Positions 1-9,408 of a stretch of DNA of 64,000 nucleotides are shown here, in pieces. Made by a program: the position numbers and the translations under genes. The notes beneath the pieces were generated by a model, which worked only from the letters and a program-made list of their open reading frames with translations, made no database searches and was not told the origin of the DNA. The stretch's first letter is position 1. Each line of letters starts with the position of its first letter. This DNA is from Desulfonatronospira thiodismutans ASO3-1. Its GTDB lineage: Bacteria; Desulfobacterota; Desulfovibrionia; Desulfovibrionales; Desulfonatronovibrionaceae. The stretch spans positions 636,263 through 700,262 of the forward strand of contig NZ_ACJN02000003.1 of NCBI RefSeq assembly GCF_000174435.1. The letters run 5' to 3'.

Positions 1-280
1 CCAGGGCAATGGCCGGGGCGGTGTTGCGCCCCTCGGGTTCAAGGAGGATGGATACATCCTCATGCCCCATAAGGCGCATCTGCTCTGCGGCCAGAAAACG
101 ATGTTCTTCGTTGCAGACCAGCAAAGGAGGTGCGCACTGCAGTCCGTCAAGTCGCCTTACAGACTGCTGCAGCATGCTGAGCTCCCCTCCGAAGGCCAGA
201 AACTGTTTGGGATAAAGCTTGCGGGACAATGGCCATAAACGTGTGCCGGACCCGCCGGCCAGAATAACCGGTAAAAACAT
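1..280 (-). CDS. manC: mannose-1-phosphate guanylyltransferase, 5' part (runs off the left edge)
   Basis: Only the first 93 codons are inside the window. They read as the N-terminus of a sugar-nucleotide pyrophosphorylase: residues 3-19 give [17 protein letters not shown], the nucleotide-binding signature of GDP-mannose pyrophosphorylases. [11 protein letters not shown] and [13 protein letters not shown] follow, both typical of the ManC/AlgA family. The family makes GDP-mannose from mannose-1-phosphate and GTP for surface polysaccharide. The ATG is preceded by a GGAGGGGG ribosome site. Whether the protein also carries the C-terminal phosphomannose isomerase domain of the bifunctional form cannot be seen. 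The nucleotide-sugar dehydrogenase gene at 61184 is too far away to be called a partner. Confidence 0.9.
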   Translation of the reverse strand, partial: MFLPVILAGGSGTRLWPLSRKLYPKQFLAFGGELSMLQQSVRRLDGLQCAPPLLVCNEEHRFLAAEQMRLMGHEDVSILLEPEGRNTAPAIAL

Positions 281-360
281 GGCGTACCCCCTCCGGGAAT
301 TTCATTATAATTATGTTGAATCACCTTACTTTTATAAATGGCAACCAAAGTGATTTGTTA

Positions 361-1299
361 TCACTCTGTCTCATCTCTATTATGCCTTCCGGTCGTTAAA
401 TCCATCAGAATGAATACGGCGACCAAACCTGCCCCTGCTAGAAAGCAGACAAAATAAGGCCAGCCCTGGGCCAGGCTTTCAGGCAGGGCATAACCTGCAG
501 TGACAACCTTGTCTTCATTTATTTCCACCTGTTTCTGAAAAGGCCACAGTGCTGCCAGAGAACCAAACATCAGGCCGGCCAGGAAGGACATGGTGGTGGT
601 ATAATAATTCTTCAGCAGATAGTTTATCACCTTGGCCAGGCTGATGAGCCCAAACACGCATCCCATGCCTACCAAAGATATGATTTTCAGGTCCATACCT
701 GCCACAGCAGCCAGGATCTCAAAGTATACCCCCATGACCACCAGCATGAAAGAACCGCTGAATCCCGGCAGGAGCATGGTGGCCATGGCCACGGCCCCGC
801 CCAGGAAAAAACGCAGATCTCCAATGTTGCTAAAGCCCTGCATATCGCTCCATAGAGGCGAAAGCTGCGCCAGCAGAATCAATGTCCCTGCCAGGAAAAA
901 AACCAATACTTCCTTGAACCTGATCCTGCCTGCTCTTTTCAGGGGGTAGTAAATAGAAACCAGTACCAGGCCGAAAAAAAATGAAAAAACAAAACCCCGG
1001 TAATTCAAGACAGCAAAGTTTATCAGGGAAGCCGTGCTGAATATCGCCACCAGCACCCCTGCTCCAATGGGCACCACAAAATGCAGCTGCCAGGTCTGGA
1101 CGGCATATTCAAAGGCCCGGGCAAAGCGGCCCCTGACCACCAGGCGCATCAATCCTGCCAGTGTCCGATGATCTATATTGCCGGCAATACCTATCAGCCG
1201 GGTATATATTCCCAGAATAAGAGCAATGGTTCCACCGCTTAAGCCCGGTACAATGCTGGCAGCACCTATGCCAAAGCCCTTGAAAAACAGTTTCCACAT
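361..1299 (-). CDS. DUF368 family polytopic membrane protein
   Basis: The protein has about 312 residues with repeated hydrophobic segments. Its N-terminus, MWKLFFKGFGIGAASIVPG followed by LSGGTIALILGIY, is the DUF368 hallmark, and LPGFSGSFMLVVMGVYFEIL in the second half is the matching internal repeat. DUF368 members have been linked to recycling of undecaprenyl phosphate across the cytoplasmic membrane (PopT-type translocases). That role here is inferred from the family. The frame stays open upstream to a GTG at 1431, but those 44 residues are not membrane-like and do not fit the family, so the ATG at 1299 is preferred even though no strong ribosome site precedes it. Bases 1300-1569 upstream hold no gene I can recognise. 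Confidence 0.85.
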   Translation of the reverse strand: MWKLFFKGFGIGAASIVPGLSGGTIALILGIYTRLIGIAGNIDHRTLAGLMRLVVRGRFARAFEYAVQTWQLHFVVPIGAGVLVAIFSTASLINFAVLNYRGFVFSFFFGLVLVSIYYPLKRAGRIRFKEVLVFFLAGTLILLAQLSPLWSDMQGFSNIGDLRFFLGGAVAMATMLLPGFSGSFMLVVMGVYFEILAAVAGMDLKIISLVGMGCVFGLISLAKVINYLLKNYYTTTMSFLAGLMFGSLAALWPFQKQVEINEDKVVTAGYALPESLAQGWPYFVCFLAGAGLVAVFILMDLTTGRHNRDETE

Positions 1300-1569
1300 G
1301 GGAAGTTGAGAGTACCTGGTTGCTGGTTTTAATGAATTTCTGATACAATAAGGGCGTATACTGTCAAGACAGATGTATGACAGAGAACATGAAATTATTT
1401 GGGTTGCGGAAAAACGTCCATGGCTCGACACTGAACCATGACAGTAAAAAAGACCCTGTGCCCATCCAGTCTGAAAACAATGTCCGCCTGGGATTTAGTG
1501 TTTCACTGTAAAAAACTCAGCCCTTGTGCAGGAATCCTTCCTTTTTTTCCTGCCGGCAAGGACATAGCT

Positions 1570-2571
1570 TCAGACCTCCCTGAATCTCTCCAGAGTCTCT
1601 ATAAACTCGTCCTCGCATTCCAGGAAGACGTCCACCAGGGTGGGATCAAAATGCGAACCCTTGCCGTCTCTGATTATGGCCCGTGTCTTTTCATGGGAGA
1701 AGGCGTCCTTGTACACTCTTTTGGAGGCCAGTGCGTCATAGACGTCTGCTACAGCCAGGATCCTGGAGGCAAGGGGGATATCCTCTCCGGCAAGGCCGTC
1801 CGGATACCCTGATCCGTTCCATTTCTCATGGTGATACCTGGCGATATCCGCGGACATCCTCAGATAATTGGCTTTGGGATTCTGCTGGATGGTGCTTTTG
1901 AGGGTATCGTAGCCGATGGTGGTGTGGGTTTTCATGATCTCAAACTCTTCCTCGTCCAGTCTGCCTGGTTTGAGGAGGATATGGTCCGGTATGCCCACCT
2001 TGCCGATATCGTGCAGGGGACTGGTGGAGTAAATGTCGTCGATGAAACGCCGGTTTACGATATCCTGATACATGGAATTGCGCAGCAGAAACTCGGAAAC
2101 AATACGGCAGTAGCTCTGGATTCTTTCTAAGTGCAGCCCGGTCTCGGGATCCCTGGTCTCGGCAAGTTTGGCCATGGCGAATATGACTGTGTCCTTGCTC
2201 TGCAGACTGAAGATACGCTCGCTGGCTTTAAGTCTCACCAGCAGTTCAGACTTATCCACCGGCTTGGTAAGGTAGTCGTCCACTCCGGACTCGAATCCCC
2301 GGATCAGGTCGGTGGAATCATCCCTGGAAGTAATCATGATAATGTAGGTGTATTCATCCCCTTCAGAGGCCCTGACCCGGGAAATGAGCTCCAGTCCATC
2401 CATTACCGGCATGTTCCAGTCCGTGAGAATGATCCTGGGACGGTGCTCGTGCCAGAGCTTCAGGGCTTCCTTGCCGTCTGCCGCTGCAATGGGCTCATAC
2501 CCTGTGTTCCTGGCGTACAGGGAAAGGGTCTTGCGGCTTATCTTGTCGTCTTCAACAACCAGTACTTTCAT
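1570..2571 (-). CDS. response regulator with HD-GYP domain (c-di-GMP phosphodiesterase)
   Basis: Residues 1-120 form a receiver: MKVLVVEDD acidic pocket, phospho-acceptor Asp in ILTDWNMPVMDG, and the Lys in LTKPVD. Residues 140-333 form an HD-GYP domain with the metal-binding HDIGKVGIPD, HHEKWNGSG and the signature GYPDGL, all intact. It is therefore expected to hydrolyse c-di-GMP when the receiver is phosphorylated. The ATG at 2571 is chosen because AAAGGTCT lies just upstream. A TTG at 2598 in the same frame would add nine residues before the receiver. It is the last gene of a minus-strand signalling block and follows a large hybrid kinase by about 100 bp, so that kinase is a plausible partner (inference). 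Confidence 0.92.
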   Translation of the reverse strand: MKVLVVEDDKISRKTLSLYARNTGYEPIAAADGKEALKLWHEHRPRIILTDWNMPVMDGLELISRVRASEGDEYTYIIMITSRDDSTDLIRGFESGVDDYLTKPVDKSELLVRLKASERIFSLQSKDTVIFAMAKLAETRDPETGLHLERIQSYCRIVSEFLLRNSMYQDIVNRRFIDDIYSTSPLHDIGKVGIPDHILLKPGRLDEEEFEIMKTHTTIGYDTLKSTIQQNPKANYLRMSADIARYHHEKWNGSGYPDGLAGEDIPLASRILAVADVYDALASKRVYKDAFSHEKTRAIIRDGKGSHFDPTLVDVFLECEDEFIETLERFREV

Positions 2572-2668
2572 AAGACCTTTTGTATTTTTTGTATGCAAAC
2601 CTGTTAATCTCTGGTCATTAAGCCCGGGGGATCATCTGCCATGACCAGCTGAATGTAACGCCCCGGTC

Positions 2669-5600
2669 TTATTCCCCTGCCTGCAACTCAACTTCCTGTG
2701 TCTGGAAAAACGCCCTGGCTTCCGCCTCGAACCTCTGGGCCTCCCGTTGCAGAAGCTGCATCTCTTTATGTGCCTCCTGCCAGTTTTCCTGCCGGGAGCT
2801 GTGCATGATATTGGCGCAGTGCAGCCTTATCCTTTCCGCGCCAGTATACCCGGCCGAACCTTTGAGCTTGTGGGCCAGCCTGTCGGCATCACCTGCCTCG
2901 TGCCTGGCCAGGGCCGCCTGAATATGCTCCGGCTCCACCTGGAGGTCGCTCAAGAAGTCCTGCATTATTTCCGCAGCGATTTCCAGATCCTGTTCATACC
3001 TGTCCATAAAATCCCTGGTATTAAATACCTGGTACTCATCATGCCCTGGCGGCTGCCCGGAATCCTCTTCTGCCCCGGCCCTTTCATCCCGGCCTTTCCC
3101 GTCCTGCAGGTCAAAAAAGCCGGCCGGAAGGTGCTTCTTAAGCATTGCCAGCAGCTCAATCTTTTGCACCGGTTTGGCGATATAATCCGTCATGCCGGCA
3201 CTCAGGCATTTTTCCCTGTCGCTGGGCATGGCGTTGGCGGTCAGGGCGATTATGGGAATTCTGGGATTCCGGGATTCTGGAATTGAGGGATTTGGGGATT
3301 TAGGGATTTGGGAATTTAGGGATTCAGGGATTGAGGGATTTGGGGATTTAGGGATTTGGGAATTTAGGGATTCAGGGATTGAGGGATTTGGGGATTTAGG
3401 GATTTGGGGATTTAGGGATTCAGGGATTGAGGGATTTGGGGATTTAGGGATTTGGGGATTGGGGGATTCTAAGATTTCCTCTGCAACCTCCACTCCAAGA
3501 TCTTTGTCCTCTGTCCCCTGCTCCATGCTTCTTATCCGCCGCGTGGCTTCCAGTCCGTCCATGACCGGCATCTGGACATCCATGAGGACCAGGTCGAAAG
3601 AATCCTCCTGCATCTTTTCAAGGGCTTCCTGTCCGTTTTCAACAGAAACCAGGCCGCCTGCAGTGTCTTTGAGCATGATCTGCACAGATCTGCGGTTGAT
3701 ATGGTTGTCATCCACCAGAAGTATCCTTGGGCCTGCACCTGCAGCAGGCCCGGCCTGCACTTCATGCGCATTCTCCTGCCTGACTGGTGCGGCAGGCTGC
3801 AGTGGCCTTTTGTTATCCCCCTTGCGTCCATGCAGGCACGCCTTTATGCCTGCAAGAAGGTCCTCGCTGTTGACGGGCTTGGGCAGATATGAGTCAAACC
3901 CTTTCTGAAAAAACTCACCAGAACTTACCTGCCCCCAGAGCGAACTAACGGCAATAAGCCCCATACCCTTTTCCTGGTCCTGCTCCCTGATCCTGCTGGC
4001 CAGTTCGATACCGTCCATGCCCGGCATGGCATGATCAACAAGGGCAAAGTCAAAGCTTTTCCCCTGCTGGTGGTTCTGGTTCAAAATATCCAGGGCCTGA
4101 TATGCGTCTGCCGCACTCTCATGCTCCACCCCCCACTTCTCCAGGTATCCGGCCAGGATTTTACGGTTGATGGCATTATCATCCACTATCATGGCCCGCA
4201 TTCCGCTCAACTCACTGTCTTCAATGAACTCCGAAGCATCGTCTGCATAGCCTATATCCAGCTCGAAAAAGAAAGTCGAGCCCTCCCCCTCCCGGCTCAT
4301 GACCTGCAGATCGCCGCCCATGAGCCGGACAAGGCTCCTGCTGATGGCCAGTCCCAGGCCGGTCCCGCCGTGCCTGCGGGTGGAAGAGTAGTCCACCTGG
4401 GTAAAATGCTCGAAGATCTTCTCCTGCATGTGCACGGGGATGCCCACCCCTGTATCCTGCACCGATATTTTGAGCCGGGCCTTCTCCTCACCTGCTTCTG
4501 CAAGACTCACCTGCACCAGTATATAGCCCTTTTCGGTGAATTTGACGGCATTGCCCACTAAGTTATACAAGATCTGCCTGAGACGCAGATTGTCCCCCCG
4601 CACCCTTCTGGGAGCCTGCAGGTCGTAGTCCACCAGCAGTTCCACCTCTTTGCTTCTGGCCCTTTTGGTCAGAAGCAGCATGACCCTGGAAATTTCCCTT
4701 TCCAGGTCAAAATTCTGCCGGGTAAGCTCTAACCTGCCAGCCTCGATCCTTGAAAAATCAAGGATATCGTTTATGATGTTCAAAAGAGACTCCGAGGAAA
4801 TGGTGGCCATGTCCACGTATTCTCTCTGCTCCGGTCCCAGGCTGGTTTCTTCCAGCAGGCTCATCATGCTCACCACACCGTTTAAGGGCGTTCTTATTTC
4901 GTGGCTCATGTTGGCCAGAAAATCGCTTTTGGCCCTGGAGGCCTCCTCTGCTGCATCCCTGGCCCTGATGATCTCCTTTTCGTAATTTTTGCGCTGACTT
5001 ATATCGGAGTAAACCGCAAACCCTCCGGTAATGTTTCCATCCACCAGCACCGGACCGCCCTTAAGCAGGACTTCCCTTGGCTCGCCGTCCCTGGAATACC
5101 TGGTGCACTCCATCTCCACCTTTTCCCCTGCAAGTATCCTGTAGGCCCCGTAATGCGTCTCTTTTCCCTCAGGATCCACCACATCTATGATATTTCTGCC
5201 CCTGACCTCTTCCAGGTCATGCCCGAACATCTCGGTAAAACGCGTGTTGACGTTGAAAATTTTGAGGTCGGCGTCAAAATAGACCATTGCGTCGCTGGTG
5301 TTGGTAAAAAGAGACTCGAACTGGGCCTTCTGGGTCAGAAGCTTTTTTTCGGACCTTTTGCGCTGGGTAATATCCCTTAACTGCTCCACCACCAGGTGAA
5401 CACTGCCCTGGGAATCGAAGACCGGCTGGGAAATGCACTCCAGATACCTGTCATATTCCGGCAGGTATTTTTCTTTGAAGCCCTGCCTGCCGGTTCTGAC
5501 GGCCCGGGCCGAGGTACACGAACTGCAGGGCACTGACCTGCCGATGAGTTCGTAGCATTTTCTTCCTTTCACCTCCTCTGGCGTAAGACCCAGAAAATCA

Positions 5601-6157
5601 TACCCGGCCTGGTTGTACCTGATCATGGTATGATCCGGTTTTTGAATTCCTATGATGTCCGGGATGGAATCCAGTGTAGCTTCCAGCAGGGCCTTGGAGT
5701 TGGAAAGCTCTTCCTCGGCCTGCCTGCGCTTTTCCACTTCCAGGCAGGAGCGGCAGGCCCTGGCCAGCATTGCAGTCAGGGGCAGCAGTTCATTGATGAG
5801 AAATGGCTCGAAACTCCTGGATCGCGAAAGCACCAGGATACCAAAGTCCTGCAGCCTGAAAGCGTAATGAAAGCTGTCCTGTTCCTGCAGCAGCAACCAG
5901 TCCTGAAAGCCGTCTGTATCCGCTTCCCGGGCAAGCTGCTGCAGCATAGCGGCAAAATCCTCATTTCTGGACATGTACCTGGGCAGGCACAGTACTATGC
6001 CTTTGTCATCTGCGGTATTGACCACGGCTGCAGCAGTGCAGTCCAGCTTGCGCAGAAACTGCGGCATGCACTTCTTGAGAAGCTTCTCCAGGTCGAACTC
6101 GCCGCTGATGGAAAGGGCCAGTTCCAGCAACACGTCCTTGTAAAATTCATTCTGCAT
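2669..6157 (-). CDS. hybrid histidine kinase: PAS-PAS-HisKA-HATPase-REC-REC-Hpt, with a repeat expansion in REC2
   Basis: About 1162 residues, with no membrane segment seen. The order is an N-terminal GAF-like sensor (1-150), PAS with a Cys..CxxC motif ([10 protein letters not shown] then PCSSC), a second PAS, the H-box [15 protein letters not shown] (about 430), an ATPase domain ([29 protein letters not shown]), REC1 ([11 protein letters not shown]), REC2 ([13 protein letters not shown], about 860) and a C-terminal Hpt (AHKLKG, about 1095). Between the third helix and fourth strand of REC2 lies a run of about 70 residues of NPxIPxS-type repeats, encoded by the octamer array at 3254-3470. The ATG at 6157 has GGGAGATC upstream and overlaps the end of the FIST gene by 11 bp, so the two are probably translationally coupled. 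FIST sensors are often paired with such kinases. Confidence 0.93.
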   Translation of the reverse strand: MQNEFYKDVLLELALSISGEFDLEKLLKKCMPQFLRKLDCTAAAVVNTADDKGIVLCLPRYMSRNEDFAAMLQQLAREADTDGFQDWLLLQEQDSFHYAFRLQDFGILVLSRSRSFEPFLINELLPLTAMLARACRSCLEVEKRRQAEEELSNSKALLEATLDSIPDIIGIQKPDHTMIRYNQAGYDFLGLTPEEVKGRKCYELIGRSVPCSSCTSARAVRTGRQGFKEKYLPEYDRYLECISQPVFDSQGSVHLVVEQLRDITQRKRSEKKLLTQKAQFESLFTNTSDAMVYFDADLKIFNVNTRFTEMFGHDLEEVRGRNIIDVVDPEGKETHYGAYRILAGEKVEMECTRYSRDGEPREVLLKGGPVLVDGNITGGFAVYSDISQRKNYEKEIIRARDAAEEASRAKSDFLANMSHEIRTPLNGVVSMMSLLEETSLGPEQREYVDMATISSESLLNIINDILDFSRIEAGRLELTRQNFDLEREISRVMLLLTKRARSKEVELLVDYDLQAPRRVRGDNLRLRQILYNLVGNAVKFTEKGYILVQVSLAEAGEEKARLKISVQDTGVGIPVHMQEKIFEHFTQVDYSSTRRHGGTGLGLAISRSLVRLMGGDLQVMSREGEGSTFFFELDIGYADDASEFIEDSELSGMRAMIVDDNAINRKILAGYLEKWGVEHESAADAYQALDILNQNHQQGKSFDFALVDHAMPGMDGIELASRIREQDQEKGMGLIAVSSLWGQVSSGEFFQKGFDSYLPKPVNSEDLLAGIKACLHGRKGDNKRPLQPAAPVRQENAHEVQAGPAAGAGPRILLVDDNHINRRSVQIMLKDTAGGLVSVENGQEALEKMQEDSFDLVLMDVQMPVMDGLEATRRIRSMEQGTEDKDLGVEVAEEILESPNPQIPKSPNPSIPESLNPQIPKSPNPSIPESLNSQIPKSPNPSIPESLNSQIPKSPNPSIPESRNPRIPIIALTANAMPSDREKCLSAGMTDYIAKPVQKIELLAMLKKHLPAGFFDLQDGKGRDERAGAEEDSGQPPGHDEYQVFNTRDFMDRYEQDLEIAAEIMQDFLSDLQVEPEHIQAALARHEAGDADRLAHKLKGSAGYTGAERIRLHCANIMHSSRQENWQEAHKEMQLLQREAQRFEAEARAFFQTQEVELQAGE
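3254..3470. repeat. octamer minisatellite GGGATTYR inside a receiver-domain coding sequence
   Basis: About 27 tandem copies of an 8-bp word, mainly GGGATTTA, GGGATTCA, GGGATTGA and GGGATTTG on the plus strand. Six octamers make a 48-bp higher-order unit, which on the minus strand encodes the 16-residue unit [16 protein letters not shown]. That unit is repeated about four times with degenerate edges. The reading frame is at present open through the whole array. Because 8 is not a multiple of 3, only changes in blocks of three octamers keep the frame. Confidence 0.92.
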
Positions 6158-7277
6158 GGGGATCTCCCAGTATCCCGGCCACTGCTGTCTTGTTGTAGAA
6201 TTCCAGGTAGGCATCCCCGGTATTGGCTATCTCTCCGATGGTCAGGGCTCCAAAGGTGGTCAGTCCGCAATCAGCCGCCTGCAGCTCCTTTTTAAACTCC
6301 TCACCCATGAAAAGGACCCTGGAGATACAGTCCATAAACAGCATGCTGGCCTTGTTCGGGTCCCCATGGTAATTATTCAGGGCAATGTCCCTGGCCTGAA
6401 CCGCACCCTCAATAAGAGAGTCCATGTTTCCCCGCAGTATGTATACAAAGGAATTGACAGGCACCTCCCCAACGCAGACCAGTTCATCATTTTCGGTAAA
6501 AAGAGGGTCGCGCACGATCATTTCCGCGTCCAGCTTGACTATACCCAGGGGGTGGGCCTTGGCGATGTCGAAAAAGGGCTGTTCATCAAATGACAGGCCG
6601 GACTGTTCCTTTATGACACTTTGATACACCTGAAAGGCCGGTTCCCAGTTCAGGGAAATGACCCTGTTTTTTTCGGATTCAGTGACCTTCATGGTTTTGG
6701 TTATGGGGTGCCATCCATGAGCCACTCCTATGCCGCTGCGGACTTCTGATACCCCCACCACCGCACCGTCGCCCTTGAGGCCCAGGTTGGTGAAAAGGCA
6801 GGGCTTCTGCTCAAAACTCAATGATCCGGCTCCCCCGCCGATATAGTTGGGCATAAGACCCAGGTTGTTGAAAAGCCCGTCGATAAAGGCGCTGATTCTG
6901 GAACTCAGACCGTCCACAAACACGAAAAAGGTCCTGTCCTCCACGTCAACACCCGTCAGGGCCTCATCCACGGCGTCGTCCATAACCCTGTCGTCATCGC
7001 TTAGACCCGGCACATAGAGAGACACCGTATCGTAAAAAAGCCCGGCCACAATGGTGCCCTTCTCCAGGTTTTCCCCTTCAGCAATAATCTGCGGGAAAAT
7101 CCCCCCCAGCAGAGGCAGACCGCACTCTTGCAGGACCGGATCAACATTCTCCGGGGTAAAGCCATCGGCGTCACAGGCCAGGATGAGTATGGACTTCACC
7201 CGCCCGTGGTTCTGGACTTCCTGCAGCATGGACTGTAAAGACTCCACAGATCCTTTCCTGCAAACCCTGAGTATCAT
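6147..7277 (-). CDS. FIST domain sensory protein
   Basis: 376 residues. The N-terminal half matches FIST_N style (SILILACDADGFTPENVDPVL, then LPLLGGIFPQII, and FVDGLSSRISAFIDGLFNNL). The C-terminal half matches FIST_C (HPLGIVKLDAEMIVRDPL, VPVNSFVYILRGN, FMDCISRVLFMGEEFKKEL, FGALTIGEIANTGDAYLEFYNKTAV). FIST modules are ligand-sensing domains thought to bind small molecules such as amino acids, and they usually work with kinases. The start has a strong GGAGGT site. The 3' end overlaps the start of the downstream hybrid kinase by 11 bp, which supports a sensor-kinase pair. The ligand cannot be told from sequence. The promoter should lie in 7278-7470, but I see no clear boxes there. Confidence 0.9.
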   Translation of the reverse strand: MILRVCRKGSVESLQSMLQEVQNHGRVKSILILACDADGFTPENVDPVLQECGLPLLGGIFPQIIAEGENLEKGTIVAGLFYDTVSLYVPGLSDDDRVMDDAVDEALTGVDVEDRTFFVFVDGLSSRISAFIDGLFNNLGLMPNYIGGGAGSLSFEQKPCLFTNLGLKGDGAVVGVSEVRSGIGVAHGWHPITKTMKVTESEKNRVISLNWEPAFQVYQSVIKEQSGLSFDEQPFFDIAKAHPLGIVKLDAEMIVRDPLFTENDELVCVGEVPVNSFVYILRGNMDSLIEGAVQARDIALNNYHGDPNKASMLFMDCISRVLFMGEEFKKELQAADCGLTTFGALTIGEIANTGDAYLEFYNKTAVAGILGDPHAE

Positions 7278-7804
7278 ATTCTTACCTCCTTGCTTTGTGA
7301 CTTATTCCTTAAACCCTGTAATAAAAAAAGAAAAACTGGAACTACGATAAAAAAACGTAGCAGGCCAGGCGTAAAGGGCGCAAAAAGGAAGGGATCTCAT
7401 ACAACCACCCCCGGCCCCTCCTTGGCTAAGGAGGGGAGTTTACACCGTGCCCTTAATCTATACTGAGGAGCAGGTCCGGTTGAACTTTGCCATGCATCGC
7501 GCAAAGATAAATTTCTTACTTTGCGATCTTCGCGCCTTTGCGCGAGAAAAAAATGGGTTGCGGGCATAGCCCGCCTTAGTCCCTGTCAGCCCTTTTAAGG
7601 AAAGCTGAACAGATATCCTGCTTACATATATCTTTGCGGACAGTAGCTGTTTCAGCGCTTTGCATGTAGCATGGGGACTGGCTCTCCCCGCACTTATTTT
7701 TAAAATGCCGTCAATCATCCTTCAGAAAAATAAGTGCGGGGGTGCCTGTCCCCTGCTTTCCTTAACAGCGCTAAACAGATACTGCTGACAAAACCCTTTT
7801 GCAT
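7278..7804. other. 527-bp gene-free stretch with hairpins and an M-type element
   Basis: No convincing gene. From left to right it holds an A-rich leader upstream of the FIST gene; a perfect 9-bp stem CCCCTCCTT-GGCT-AAGGAGGGG at 7415-7436 without a T-run; a CTTTGCG/CTTCGCG-type short repeat near 7500-7545; a partial copy of element arm sequence at about 7580-7612 (CCTTTTAAGGAAAGC then AACAGATA); and the complete element M1 at 7643-7782. A small frame at 7458-7718 on the minus strand is translated element sequence and is not called. Confidence 0.7.
7643..7782. mobile_element. miniature inverted-repeat element M1 (shell type 1)
   Basis: 140 bp. The outer arms are GTAGCTGTTTCAGCGC on the left and, as reverse complement of the right end, GTATCTGTTTAGCGC. 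Inside lie the clamp words GGGGACTGGCTC (7673-7684) and GTGCCTGTCCCC (7742-7753), then a 16-bp stem CCCCGCACTTATTTTT (7686-7701) with its partner at 7726-7741. It is flanked by TGCGGACA on the left and TGCTGACA on the right, 7 of 8 identical, read as a decayed 8-bp target duplication. Its arms match those of M4 in the opposite orientation, and its core matches M2. Confidence 0.82.
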
Positions 7805-9235
7805 CTATTGGCACAGGGGCAGACGTACAGTAAGGGTGGTGCCGGACTCTACTGAAGTCTGCATGTCAATGTTTCCGTTCTGGGTCCTGGCTATAAGGGC
7901 CGCGGAGTAGGTACCCAGGCCTGTTCCGGATTTCTTGCCGTGGGTGCTTAGCTTGTCAAAAAAGACCTCCCTTATTTCCCTGGGCACTTCACCGTGATTG
8001 TGGATTGTTATAAGGCTTTCACCAGCCTGGTGCCGCATCTTGATGCTGACCTCTTTCCCCTGCGGGGATGCCTCCAGGGCATTTTTAATGAGGTTGGAAA
8101 ACATGGAGTAGCAAAGCATCTCTTCACCACAGACCATGAAGCTGAAATCATCCGGCACATCCATATCCTGATGCAGAAGTCTCACCTGAATGTTTTTTCC
8201 CCTGCTCAGGGGTTCCAGCTGTCTCAAGACCTGCCGCAGCACGCGGGTGAGATCCACTTTCCCGGGATCAAGCTGGTATGTCCCCTGCTCCATCTTGTAC
8301 AGGTCCAGGGACAGGTTTATCATGTTCAGCAGGGTATGCCCGGATTCTTTTATGTACTGCACCAGTTCCCGGCTTTCATCGTCCAGTGCGTCAGATTCCA
8401 GGAGCAGGTCCGGTATTGCTATAATGCCGTTTAAGGGTGTCTTCATGTCGTGCCTGGTGATGCGCTCAACGTCTTCACGCAGTTGATCCAGGTGCCAGCG
8501 CCAGGTGACATCCACGACGGCTGCGACCATCCAGCCTGAAGCCACCGGCTTGAGGTAAATCTCCCAGTTTTTGTCCCCGGAGGATATTTCCAGCCTGGAC
8601 TGCTCCCTGGCTTCAATCAAATCACCAGCATTGCCTTTACTTTTGATAACTTGGCGTACCTCAGGGGGGAAAAATCTGCCCTCCAGGGCCGCCCCCTGCC
8701 TGTATCCGGCCCTGCCTGCTTCCGGGTTGGCGATCTCCACCCTGTGATTTTCTGTGTCCAGAAGCATCACCGGAAAAGGCATGCCCCCAAGCATAACCTC
8801 CATGGTCCTGCGCTGCCGGTCCTTTGCTTTTTTCCTGCTGATCACCCTCAGACAGCGCTGCAGCACTTCCAGAAGCTCCGCCGGAGCCACAGGCTTGGAC
8901 ACAAATTCGTCCAGACGCAGGGCTATGGCCTTTTTCAGGTTGTCTATGTTGTCAAAGGAAGTGGAGAGTATGACCACCGCTTCCGGATCCTGCTCCCGGA
9001 TGGCTTCAGCCATTTCCAGGCCGTCCATGCGCGGCATTTCAATGTCGGTGATGACTATATCGGGATTGAAACGTGAAAATGCGTAAAGCCCTTCCTGGCC
9101 GTCCCTGGCCTGATGGACCTCTTTTACCCTGGGCCCAAGCATCTGGGTTAAAAACTCCAGAGTAAAACTTTCGTCCTCCACGCAAAGAACCGAGACATCT
9201 TTTAACTTCAGGTCTGCTTCCATGTCAGTAAACAT
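7805..9235 (-). CDS. response regulator-histidine kinase: REC-PAS-HisKA-HATPase
   Basis: 476 residues. The receiver occupies 1-140 (LCVEDE, phospho-Asp in [13 protein letters not shown] at about 61, FVSKPV). A short PAS-like region follows at about 150-250, then an H-box ITRHDMKTPLNGI (His near 263) and an ATPase domain (NLIKNALEASPQG, GTGLGTYSAALIA). There is no membrane segment and no output domain beyond the kinase. It probably acts as an intermediate that is itself controlled by phosphorylation from one of the neighbouring hybrid kinases. The ATG at 9235 has only a weak ribosome site, and a second ATG at 9223 is possible. Element M2 begins 17 bp upstream of the start, between this gene and the kinase before it, so M2 probably lies in its leader. 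Confidence 0.9.
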   Translation of the reverse strand: MFTDMEADLKLKDVSVLCVEDESFTLEFLTQMLGPRVKEVHQARDGQEGLYAFSRFNPDIVITDIEMPRMDGLEMAEAIREQDPEAVVILSTSFDNIDNLKKAIALRLDEFVSKPVAPAELLEVLQRCLRVISRKKAKDRQRRTMEVMLGGMPFPVMLLDTENHRVEIANPEAGRAGYRQGAALEGRFFPPEVRQVIKSKGNAGDLIEAREQSRLEISSGDKNWEIYLKPVASGWMVAAVVDVTWRWHLDQLREDVERITRHDMKTPLNGIIAIPDLLLESDALDDESRELVQYIKESGHTLLNMINLSLDLYKMEQGTYQLDPGKVDLTRVLRQVLRQLEPLSRGKNIQVRLLHQDMDVPDDFSFMVCGEEMLCYSMFSNLIKNALEASPQGKEVSIKMRHQAGESLITIHNHGEVPREIREVFFDKLSTHGKKSGTGLGTYSAALIARTQNGNIDMQTSVESGTTLTVRLPLCQ

Positions 9236-9251
9236 TGTACGCTCGCAATAA

Positions 9252-9403
9252 CACTCCAGCGAAACGTATAAAACTTTTCAACCTGTCTAAATCGGGGACA
9301 GGCACCCCCGCACTTATTTTTCTGAAGGATGGTTGACAGGTTTTAAAAATAAGTGCGGGGAGAGCCAGTCCCCGGAGGTGAATAAATAAGTTTCGCTGTA
9401 GTG
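9252..9403. mobile_element. miniature inverted-repeat element M2 (shell type 2)
   Basis: 152 bp. The left arm is CACTCCAGCGAAACGTATAA and the reverse complement of the right arm is CACTACAGCGAAACTTATTT. The flanking direct repeat is ATAA (9248-9251 and 9404-9407). Clamp words are GGGGACAGGCAC (9294-9305) and GAGCCAGTCCCC (9362-9373). The inner stem is CCCCGCACTTATTTTT with its partner. It ends 5 bp before the stop codon of the kinase at 9409 and lies in the leader of the kinase starting at 9235. Same length and shell as M3. Confidence 0.88.
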
Positions 9404-9408
9404 ATAAG

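Noticed and set aside
1521-1562. Terminator after the HD-GYP gene (CCTTG ... CAAGG)
   Set aside because: The stem is short and interrupted, and the T-run lies in the loop, not after the stem.
3254-3470. CRISPR array
   Set aside because: The repeat units are contiguous 8-bp words without spacers and lie in a coding frame.
7415-7436. Rho-independent terminator CCCCTCCTTGGCTAAGGAGGGG
   Set aside because: The stem is perfect but no T-run follows on either strand, and it lies upstream of the FIST gene. Treated as a dispersed hairpin.
7458-7718. 86-codon minus-strand gene, and its look-alike at 63220-63522
   Set aside because: Both contain the peptide GRASPHATCKAL, which is just the translated arm of elements M1 and M4.
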